Of a stretch of 64,000 nucleotides of DNA, positions 35,017-47,000 are shown in pieces (position 1 is the stretch's first letter; the number at the start of each line of letters is the position of its first letter). The DNA is from Ectobius pallidus (taxonomy: Eukaryota; Arthropoda; Insecta; Blattodea; Ectobiidae). Under the pieces are notes generated by a model. That model was not told the origin of the DNA, searched no databases, and saw only the letters and a program-made list of their open reading frames with translations. Where the stretch lies: contig CAXKWD010000001.1 in assembly GCA_964059195.1 (NCBI GenBank), forward strand, positions 215,086,484 through 215,150,483, read 5' to 3'. The position numbers and the translations under genes are program-made.

Positions 35017-38000
35017 GTTTATTTAACCTGGAGAAGTTAAGACCGTAAGGTCTTTTCTTCCACTTCACCAGGGACTAATAGTAACTTACATTAATTGTTA
35101 CAATATAACATAATAAGTAACACAAAATACATTAAAAGAACACAACATAACACATGAAATGATTTAAGATACATTAAAATGACACACTGAATAATATGAA
35201 AGAATTTTAAGAAAATGATAAAAAATAAATTAATTGTTACAAATACAATTTAGTTATACAAAAGCATTGAGTGATAGAAACTGAAATTAACATAGGACAT
35301 GAAAAAGATACACTATTAAGTACTACGTATATGTGCTGTTAACTTCGATCTGAAGGTTGACAGTGACCGGCAGTCCTTGATGTGAGATGGTAAAGAATTC
35401 CACATTCGGATGACTGAAGTAGTAAACCATGATGAGTAAAGAGATGTATGATATTTAGGTATTGCGAGAATATGATCTTGCCTGGACCGAGTGTTTAGGT
35501 TATGATGAGATGAAAGAGTTTGAAAGCGTGATGACAGATAGTGAGGACAGGAAGTGTGAAGAGTTCGATATAGGAGGCAGAGAGAGTGCAGTTTTCTTCT
35601 GTCGTTCAAGTGAAACCATGCCAATGTTTCAAATGCTGGCGTAATATGATCTGATTTACGAATACCACAAATGTAGCGAACGCAAGCATTATGAACACGT
35701 TGTAGTCTTTGTCCTTGAACCTATTTTAGAAATATTCTTTTTACAACATCACTTAGAAGTTCAACTATTATTTCAAACCTGTAGCACAGTCCTGCAAATG
35801 ATAGGACGTAGAAGATTCATGTGCTTTCGAGCCACCAATTGTTTTCTTACAAACTTCACAAGAGAAAGAGTCAGGAGGGGTGGAGAAAAGGATCAACTAC
35901 ACGTGTAAAAACATACGTTGAGTTCAGTTGCTACAATACTTGAGATAATGGATTTATTTGCATTTATGAACCACAGATTATTGTCTCTGTTGGATATTAC
36001 ATGATATTATAGGAGAAAAATTCCTCTGACGCTGGGATTTGAATCCAGGACCTTTGGCTATCCACGCCAATGCTCTACCAACTGAGCTAAGCCAGAGTTC
36101 ACTTCTTAGCACCAGATGGAACCCCTCTCCTAAGGGTACGAACAAGACTCAGCTTGGTTGGTCCCCTTCCTGGTCTCTACTCTGTTGAGCCAGGCGCCGG
36201 GCATGAAGTGTGTATGCGCAAGACGCAGCCTGGTCGCTAACTGGCAGGTTGCATGTTATGGATTAAGTTTCTGAATTATCTCCTTTTTTATTTTAATTTC
36301 TTTGTTTGTGTAGCGATTGCGTAAGTATACAAGTACAACGCCTGAATCTAGACTACACGCTAGGGGCTGATCGCATGAAAAAAGAGAGCTAGCATTCTAC
36401 CAAGAAACTGCGGCCTGACCAGATGGCTGGCAAGAGACCATCCAAGCTGCGTCTTGTTCACCCTCGTAAGAAGACATGACTTCATTCTTCCTGCTGCCTG
36501 TGGCATGCGACCATCCCGGTTCCGTCCTGCACGTACCCTAAGACTGATTGCCCTTAATGGTCTACCTCACTGACAGACAAGTTATGTCATATGCAGTACT
36601 GAGAGACACACTAGTTAGTGATTTTTGTGACAGGGCTTCCACTGTTATTGTAGAGTTAACATTCAAGATGGATATAAGCATTCATGAACCACAGATTATT
36701 GTCTCTGTTGGATGTTACATGATAATATTATAGGAGAAAAATTCCTCTGACATTGGGATTTGAACCCAGGACCTTTGGCTATCCGTGCCAATGCTCTACC
36801 AACTGAGCTAAGCCAGAGTTCACTTCAAATCCCAGTGTCAGAGGAATTTTCCTCTTATATATAATCAGTGCCCGGATTCTAATGACATGTCATCTTTTTG
36901 TTGATGGTGCATAAGTTAGACATTGTCAACTTGTGGATAAATCCTAATCATGGCCTCTAGATTATAGAAATGCATTTTTATTAGGTCCTGTATGCAATTT
37001 TATATTTTTAGGGCATTTATTTCAATTTTAGGTCATTATTTTGTCATTTTCGTGTCATTTGCTTCCTTATTTAGTCATTTTCATGTATTTAGACTGAGTG
37101 TATTAACTATTTTTTCGTCGCTAGCGGTGCTGTCTTGTCTTTGAAGTGTTGTTTGTTTAATGCAAGAAGGAATTAAAGTGTTGACATGCCTCAGTCAGAA
37201 ATGAGAATCAAAGAAATGCCAAAATGTTGTATATTACTATTGTTATTAGATTGACTTGGCACCAGAGTCTGCCACCTGCTTGGATTTGAGAGTGCAAACT
37301 ACTGTTTATCCTCAAAAAACAATATAATCCGGCAGACCACAAAAGAATGTGCCGAATTTTGATTCACCAGTGCCGCAGTGGCAGTAATAACTTCCGTGAG
37401 AAAAGAACATTCACAACATTACAGTTATTTACAGTTTTTACAATTATGTACAAACTAGTCTATAACTTTGTGTGTACAATAATAATTTTTTATAAATAAA
37501 ATATCAGTCTTTAGGTCACTTTTTATAATTATTAAGTCATTTTCTTTAAAATTTAGGGTCATTTTATAGGTCATTTTTCAAACAATTTTAGGTCGTCAGA
37601 ATCCAGGCCCTGCTTATAATATTATCTGAGATACTGACAGTCTCTTGATACACATAAAGAATATTTTACAAATGTATTCTTATTTGCAGGAGAGATTCCT
37701 ATTAAAGCATGACGAGGAGCAACAGGAAGTGCTCAGTTGGACTGTCCCACTAACCTGGACAACAAATTCACAAGGTATTGGAGGATTCAATAGAACACAA
37801 CCAATGGGTTGGCTCATGCCTGGCGAAGTGAAGGTAATCCAAGTCGAAGCCAGTTCTGATGAGTGGATCATATTCAACAATCAGGAGGCAGGTAATTGCA
37901 GTGTGGATATATCATCCCTAAGCTTACAGCTCAAATCTTTTCATACCGTGAGCTGATAAAATGCAATGTAATACAATTCCAGCTGTCTTGATGCAGGTTA

Positions 38001-41000
38001 CTATAGAGTGAACTACGATCCCGAGGCCTGGAGACTAATCACCCAAAGTTTGCAGAGTAAGGAAGCATTGGCAAAGATACACGTGCTCAACAGAGCTCAG
38101 CTGGTGGATGATGCCCTCAACCTGGCTCGAGCTGGGTACCTGGACTACAATCTGGCTTTAGACCTGGCAGATTATCTCACAAATGAACAAGACTACATAC
38201 CTTGGGCATCTGCATTCAGTGCCTTCTCTTTCCTTGACAGGAGACTCACAGGACAAGATGGCCATGACAATTTCAAGGTAATTATCATAGGTAGAGCCCT
38301 GAATTGTATTCAAAATGCATGTTCTTTTTTACATATTTAAAAGTATGTTTAAATGATATATTTGTAACTCAAACTTTTCCAAACAATTTGACCAGTATTT
38401 GTTAATGCATATAAATGCATATTCCGTGGGAAAATGCATGTTTTAAGTCATAAATGAAAAATACAAGTTTTACTCTTAAATGTGATATTAAATTATATTT
38501 CTCCTTTAGACATTTAAACGAGATTGTTAAATAAGTAACAATCGAATCAGAGTTTTTATTTTTTATTTTATTAATTCTTTTTTTTTTTTTTTTTTTTTTT
38601 GTTCCATGATTTATAATCTTCAAAATAATGCAGTTATTTCGGGAGGGGTTTCAACCCCCTGAACCCCCCCCCTTACCGTACGCCTATGATCATTACATTG
38701 GGTAGTCTGCCATTTACACTCATTATCTTTGTCTTCTTTGTATTCACTTTTATCCCAATCTTTTGTGCTGTTTTTGCATATAATGGTGCATATTTTTTAA
38801 ATCATTCATGCAAACTTGCATGCACGTTTTATGATTTGATTATGCATGCAAATCCAGGCTCTAATCATAGGTGTGTGCGTCATGTCATTGGTATCGCTGC
38901 TCTACATAATTTCAATGCTGCTCGTTATTCTGTTGTTACAGAGATACATCAGACACCTCATTGATAACCTCTACAACGACTTGGGCTTTGAAGAGGTTGA
39001 AAAGGATCAGCACACCACTAAACTACTCCGAGTTAATGTGCTCAGCTGGGCTTGTCGCTTTGACCATGATAAGTGTATTACAAAAGCCAAAGAAATGTTT
39101 CACCAATATTATATGAACTCCAGCAAAGTGTAAGTTCTGCCTACAGTCAAACCTCCTTACAGCAATATCTGCGGGTCCCAGCAAATCATAATGTTATATG
39201 AGGGTTATTGTTATATTGAGGGACATCTTAAGAAAACTGCATGCAAAAAACTTACTATGTACTTACACAGCCTAATGGAAGAATTTATTTAATATATACT
39301 TCCTTCCTCATTTTACGAGAAACAATAATTCGATTAGAACAGAGTTTTTACATTATTATTATTATTATTATTATTATTGAATTCCCAAAAATACAGAACC
39401 CTATTTTACCAGATGGCATATTAGGGTTATAGATTAAACATATAGGCCTATACAGAGTATACAGTAAACTACATATATATATTACAATTTTGCAAAAACA
39501 CTATTCATGAAACTTAAAACAACTTTATAACTTTGCTTATTTAAGAAGAGACGGTAGATTGGTGTAGTGAAGTCAAAATTTAGAAAATTTAAATACAATA
39601 TTAACTGATAACGTTCATGCATAAATAATGGACAATGAAATAAGAGGTGCCGAACAGATTAGCTTTCCTCTTTACATTTACAATTTGCAGAGGTAGAAAT
39701 TTTAAATCTATGTAAGTATTCACTAAATTTCCCATGCCCTGTTAAGAATTGAGTCATAATATAATCCGGAATCAAAAGTGTACAAGCTATTCTATCTTGC
39801 ACTCTTGGGAAAAACAAATCTTTCGTTGTGCTGCCGTTATTCGTTTCTTGCCAAATCCGATCCCATTGGCTGTGCATATGTTCTCTTAATGTTTTCTTAA
39901 TGAAGGATATAGGGCATAAACTATAAGAAGTTTTAACATTTGAAGAAGCACCTAGCTTAGCTAATTCATCTGCTTTCTCATTTCCTAAATGAGTTTTTAC
40001 ATTACAGTAAATCACAAAAAAATTGGTTCCATAATTCTAGAAAACTTTACAATTCAGTTCCATCAGAAATTAGACTACTGCCGCTTTCAAAATTTAAATC
40101 TAAAATGAAAGGTATATTGAAAACTGAGTGCTTATATAAAGCCGATGATTTCTACAATATAGATTACAAAAAACATGAATCCTTTAAAGACTATTGATGA
40201 ATGAGTTTACAAAAATTAGTGTATCGCTTTTAAACCCATTATATTGATTGTGTAATTATTGTAAAGCTATTGTCTGTATGTCTGTTTTATTTTTAAGTCT
40301 GTAATTGGTATTATTTTTGTTGCAACCTTGTAACTAATGACTGTATGCAGGTAATGTCTGTCAAAATGTCAATAAATATGAAAATATAACAATATCTGCA
40401 GGTCCTAGCAAATTATATTGTTATATGAGGGTTATTGTAATATCGAGGGACATCTTAAGAAAACTGCATGCAAAACAAATTTACTATGTACAGTATTTTA
40501 CAGACCATAAGAGGCACCTTAATTTTAGGAACAAAAATTTAAAGTAAAATAAATTTAATGGGATTCTAAATGAAACATTTTAAAGGGAATAATATACTTC
40601 ATTGCATAAACAATGGAATCAGTGTAAATCACTTCTAACTTAAAATCTGCATTGCACGAAAATCTCTTCTGTACAAGTGGCATCGGGTAAACTTTAACAA
40701 CCGAACTGAATTCTTATAAAAGTCTGAAAATACTTTTACACCCTCTAACCCTCAATTCAGCATATGGCAAAACAGGACAAGGCTGTTTAGAGGTCATTTC
40801 CCTCATTTAAACACCCGGCGGAGACAACTCCTTTTGTATAAAGGAATTCAACATTCCTTTCTTTTCGCATTGTACACCTGGCTTCCAGCTACCCTCATTT
40901 TACAATTGTGACAAGTGCAGTGATGTACAGTCTGTGCTAAAATTTGTAACTATCTTATCATTTACAACACCTTGTGTATAACTATGGTATTCCAGAAATA

Positions 41001-44000
41001 TTTACCATAATTTTAATTTCATCTTAAAATTTAACTCACAATGAATTTGCTGTGTCATTTTCTTGCATATATGCCACTTCTGGCAAGTTGACAGTATTAT
41101 TTAAGGTAAAAATATAAAAGGTAAAGTGATCCCTGTATGGGCCATGGAGACCCATAGAGTTTCCAGGAGGTTAAGACTCCAGCCGCTATTTAACCCCTTA
41201 ACCCCAGGAATACTCCTGGTACTCATTTCTTAATTTATTTTATTTGAGAATGATTATGGCTTTTTTATTAAAATATTGATATTTATGGTGCAAGAACCAC
41301 GCATATAAATAGAAACCAACTAAACATAAGAAATTAACTAATGAGGCTGAGTCGACCCAGGGCCACAGAGCCACCAGAAGGATTAAGCCAATTGAAAATT
41401 CTCAACCTTATCAGGAATCGAACCCATGACCTTCCGGTTTGTAGCGCAGTGGCTTAACCACTACACCAAGACGTACCCCATTATTTAAGAGTTTTAGTAT
41501 TATATTAACATAATTTTGAAGTATCGAGCTCATCTATAGTATTAACATTCAATATCGATATCTCCTGAGCCTCGATGGGATTGAGGTATCAAGAGTACCA
41601 GTATCGAAAACATAATCTAATTTTAAAAACCTAATATTAGGCCTACAAATTATGAAAAATATATTTCATAGGGGTCCATCAAAACAAAAGAAGTATTTCA
41701 AAGGGACTATGTTGCCTGTATTCTATATCCCAGCTTCTTAATAAAATCTAAATGCACATGGTTGTTACTATACTGATATATATTTTGGCAGAATTCCAGC
41801 AAATCTGCAGAGTGTGGTGTATTGCACAGCACTCAGAAATGGAGGAGATTGGGAATTCCTGTGGCAGAAGTACAATGAGTCTAGGATAGCTGCTGAAAAA
41901 GTGACCATTCTGTCAGCACTGGGATGTACCGGAAATGAGACACTACTTAAAGAGTAAGTGATGGTCATAATTATGGTATATTTTGCATATTTTCACTGTA
42001 ATGGGATATGGAATCAAATTCTGGGGTAACTCTTCCCATAGGAAGAAAATATTTAGATTACAAAAAGGTGGAATAAGAATAATATATGTGGAAAGAAAGA
42101 AAAATCTTGTAAACGGTTATTTAAAAAACAGCACTCTCACAGGGGAGTATATATACTCAGTAATGTTTATAGGCCTATGGTAGATCTGTATCTGTATCTG
42201 GTACCCTATGATCCCCAGATGGGGCGAAGGGGCCTCCAATGGAGGTTTCATTACCTATACTAATTTTGATATGCTTATTTTCCGAGAGAGGGTAGAGGGA
42301 CAGGTGGTAAGCCCATCGCCTCGCAACCCCCCTCTGGAAACTAAGTATTTCTTGGACGTGAAAGGGCCGAGAAATTTTGTCCAGAGGCTCTAATTTAGGC
42401 TTGGAGTTCTTTTACGTGCTGTAAATCTACGACACGGGACCCCCAGCTTAAAGTCCCTCCCAGAGGACTGCGTGCCCAGGATTTTTACATCCTGAAAAAT
42501 CCATCGACCGCGGCCGGGTTTGATCCCGCGCCCTGCGGATCTAGAGGCGGGCACGCTACCTCTAGACCACCGTGGCCGACCCTATGGTAGATAATATTGA
42601 TAAATTTCAAACTACAGTGAAACCTCTCTTAACGGACACCCCTTCTTTACGGATGATTTTTCTGGTCCCTACGTCACTATAATGAAACTTCATAATAATT
42701 AACTCCTCTAAGACGGACACCCTATATTATGGTCACGGACACAAAAAATCCACTTAAAAGCCTCTTCAAACCTCTCTTAACGGACACTTGACGAGAAAAT
42801 CATATATCTACAGTATACTGTATTGTACTGGACTTCTTTTCTTCTTCTGTTGACTTAGTTTTGACGCGAAACCTAAGTGTACAAAACAAACAAACATTAA
42901 AGATTTTTTTGCATGTTAACAGTGCGCTCGACTGCACGCACAACTACAGTTGTGTAGGCCTATTTCATTGTAAAAAGTGTGATTTTAATTTTTATGGTAA
43001 GCCTAAAGTGGACTACAGTATAGTGTTCGGGATTTTCGCAATATGTAGGCCTACAGCATAACTTATCTTTGTAATGGATTAGTATAAACTAAAGAGATTT
43101 TCATCTACTGTATAACACTCTCATGTACGTACTGTAGATTATTTCACTCCAGAATTTTTTAACCCCTCTAGAGCGGACACCCCTCTATAGCGGACGATTT
43201 TTACGGTCCATTATAGAGAGGTTTCACTATAATTACAGTGTACATGCATGTACAACTAGAAACATGAATGATTTACATACACCAGCTAATTCATTAAAAC
43301 TCTTTCAGAACTCTTTTCTGCAATACAGATTTACAATAAGCTTCCAAGAAGCATTAAATTATTATGTATTAAAAGCAAATGCAAATCTTTCAAAAGATCT
43401 CTCAAGGAATTTTTAATAATTCACACCTTCTACAATATGAATGAATATTTCCAGCTTGAATAAGTTTGGCATCTTACAGTTCTGTATAGTTGTTATAACA
43501 TGCATGTATATTTTAATCTGACATGTTCTATATCCTTGAGCCTCGCTCAACACAGAATCTACAGGACGAAATATCTACATCTACATCTAAATGTCCCTCT
43601 CCCTGTTTAGTGTGCAGTAAATCCATGGAGTGTGAGTGTTTTGCAAGACAAGCACAAATGTAAATTAATTCTGACTTCATAAACAAGCAAGGTTTTATTA
43701 TAATTTGAGTTGAACTTAGACACTTATGCTTCACTTAGTGAGCATGTTTCAAGAACCCTTGTCCCCACCTTCAGTGGCATAGGGAAGGGGGATGCTGATT
43801 TGGAAGTTTATTAAACAAATTTATGCCTTGGTGCGAAGTGCTGTTTAGACTCTTGGTAAGCCTATGGTAGGATAGGTGTATGTCATTGGCTCTTCTTGTG
43901 TTATGCGAATGATAATCCGAATTCTTCCTAAAGGCGTTTATATTGTTGTGTATAAAGCATATGGTTTCTAACATATATATACATGGTAGGGGTAGTACTT

Positions 44001-47000
44001 TAAGTTCTTTGAAGATGGGTTTGGTTGCAGGTATCTAGAAAAATCTGTGGACCCTGAGTCAGGCATTCGCAAGCAGGATGCAGCCAGCGTGTTCTCATCA
44101 GTGTACAGCAACCCCAAGGGAGTGAACATATGTTTTGAATTCCTCAGCAACAACTACACCCTGATAGCAGAGAGGTAAGAGACTTTTAGTGAGCATTCAC
44201 ACCGAAGTAGCATAGGATGCAAATCGCACTATCTGAATGCAGGCTGCACATCGAGTTGCATAGTTCACAGTTTTGCATTCACACCGAAGTAGCGAATGCG
44301 ATCTGCAGTTTAACATAAATTATATATTTTCACTTGAAGAATTGAGAAACCCATTTAAAATAATGTAATCTACCTAAAGAGAATATAGATTCAGCAATTT
44401 TAATCCAGGCTTTTTTCTTACTAGATTCGATTCGATTTCAATTTTTATGTTAAATAGCTCTCTCTAGCAGTTTTCATTACACCTTTGCCACAATCTACAC
44501 AAGCGAACATGTATTGAATTTTTTTAACAATTAGAAAACTGCTGAAAGGGCAACTGTATGCCTGCATCATCCCAAGTAGCGTCGCATGAAATAAGTCCAG
44601 ATCTATTTGAAGAAATGAATGTCGCACTCTGCGAGATTCATTATTGCCACGCTACTTCGGTATGAAGAATTGAACTTATTTATTTGGGATTTAAAATGAG
44701 TAGTGCACAACCTGCATCCAACTATTGCGACTCGCTTGCTACGCTACTTTGGTGTGAATGCTCCCTTACATAGAAGCTTTCATCTTAAACAAATGCATGT
44801 TTCTTCAAGTTGATTGGTGGTGTGGTTATTTTAACGGTGGAGGTGTACTGCAACTTAGGCCTGTGACCGTCACCGGTGTGCTGGAATTTCGTTCCACAGG
44901 AGTACTTTTACATGCCTATAAATCCACGAAAATGAGGCACAATGTGATGCAGTCACATAACTTTCTCTACCCTGGACAAAGAGAATACTGTATGAGGTAT
45001 GGTAATACAAGGGCTGTTTTTTTTCAACCTCCGATGGGGCATAAAATGAAAACCACAGTGAAAATCAAAACTGTTTTATTTGGAACATTTAGGTACACCT
45101 AGCTACTTCTGTATGTAGTTTCGTTCAGATTGAGACATTTTTCGTAGCGTGGTACCAACTTTCCAATACCCTCTTCATAGAAGCTTGCCGCCAGCGTATT
45201 GAGAAGGGTCCTCACGGCATTTTGAAGTTTTTTTTAAATTTCTTCGTTGGTGTGGAAGCCAGATCTTAGGTTTGTTCGGGAAATTTGTGTGCATCCATTG
45301 TTTGGATTGTTTTTAGGATTCTGGATTGTCGTAACGAATCCACGTTTCATCCCCTGTCACGATGGATTTCAAAAACTTGTTCCCGTGCCGAGTGACTTTC
45401 ATTTTTTTCGGCAGCTGAAGAAAGATCTGGAAGGACAGAGCTTCCACAACAACGAAGAACTTCAAAACACTTCAAAATGCTGTGAGGACCCTTCTCAATA
45501 TGCTGGCGGCAAGTTTCTATGAAGAGGGTGTTGAAAAAATGGTACCACGCTACGACAAATGTTTCAATCGGAACGAAACTACGTACAGAAGTAGCTAGAA
45601 GGTGTACCTAATGTTCCAAATAAAACGGTTTTGATTTTCACTGTGGTTTTCATTTTATGCCCCATCGGAGGTTGAAAAAAAAAAACAGCCCTCGTATGTA
45701 CATTATTTTATATCCCAGGTTTTTGGGGAGGGAAGTATGAAAGTGATATTGAATTACTTTTTTAATTTCATCCCCAAAACCGTTGTTTGGTAACATGAGA
45801 GTGAGAAATAAAATATTCTGCAAAGACAATACAATTTTATGTTACCAGAATTTCTGTTTCTTCTTATTTGAACCCCTACCAGGCTTGGTGTGTCGAAGCG
45901 ATGGGATGCAAAATTCTACATCCTCTATAAGCCATAAAAAGCTATATCAAGCATTTTCTGAGGGAATAATTTGATTGTGATAAGTCATTCTTTTTCATTT
46001 CAAATTTTTAATACATATTTAAGGACCTAGAATTTGAAAATCGAAAGTCCTTCATAAGTTAATTTCGAATTACGAATTACAAAACCCGGGAGAAGCAGGG
46101 CCTTTTAAGCTAGTAAGAATTATAAAGATATTTGATGAACTGTATGTTTCAGCTATGGAGGAATGAATGCCATCAGCAATATCTTAACAGGCATCGCTGG
46201 AAGATTAACCACTGAGGATGAAGTTCAAAAGGTGAGAATGGTGTTCCAGTAAATTTAATGGGGGCATAATGGTTTCAAGACTAAAAATAAATGTAGTTCA
46301 TTTTTTCCCCTCAGCAACAAGTAAATCATTCACCTCGTAATTTGATGAGCTCAGTATATACTATACAACAGTGCTTTTTTTGTATACAAAATTTAAGGAG
46401 TACTATAAGCGAAGTCATTTTCACAAGGGCACAGAATGTCATGCACAGCAGCATTAGTGCAAATAAATGCAATTTGCCGCCAAGAGAAAAGTTATACAAC
46501 AAGCTCTTGAGCACGTGCTAAAGTTGAATCAGTAACATGTTGACGGCAACATAGTCACGCTCTTTTGTTTTCCTGATCATAGTGCTAATGTCAGGCCTCA
46601 TCTCTCAAAAATCATGATAGGCCTATAGATAATGAATGTAACACTAAAATTAGCTACGTTAATGCAAACAATGCATATAATCACTTATGTTATTTTGTTT
46701 GGCAAAAATTTCTCTGATTTCAAAATTGTGGAAATTAATGATTTGCTAGGAAATGTAACTGGAAAAATCTTTAAGAGGTATGCATACCCCCACATACCCC
46801 TAGAAAAAAAGCACTGCTATAAAGTACAATTACTGATAAATTTGATATTTATTAACAGTTTAACCTTTGAGTAATTATCCGAAAAAAGTAGCTTTTGTGT
46901 ACTGATGTGCCATTTATATTATAATCTCCATTATCACTATTTTGTAGTGATTTAATTATTTCTAAATGTCATATGGATGAAATTAAATGAAATCTATGAA

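Larger units (their letters stand above)
39163..40495. repeat. ~100-bp direct repeats flanking two opposed LINE pieces
   Basis: AGGGACATCTTAAGAAAACT and surrounding sequence occur at 39163-39262 and 40388-40495 with about 90% identity. Between them lie a minus-strand RNase H-type LINE fragment and a plus-strand LINE C-terminus. Confidence 0.75.
41985..43465 (+). mobile_element. CR1-like LINE copy split by a SINE and a pogo-type MITE
   Basis: The plus-strand pieces fit one LINE C-terminus: [20 protein letters not shown] (42009-42120), [10 protein letters not shown] (42582-42612), then [20 protein letters not shown] and [20 protein letters not shown] to a stop near 43459. The gaps are exactly the SINE and the MITE. 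Frameshifts show it is dead. Confidence 0.75.

Noticed and set aside
38686..38964. Membrane protein frame overlapping exon 10
   Set aside because: The frame is intronic AT-rich sequence running into the exon in the wrong phase.
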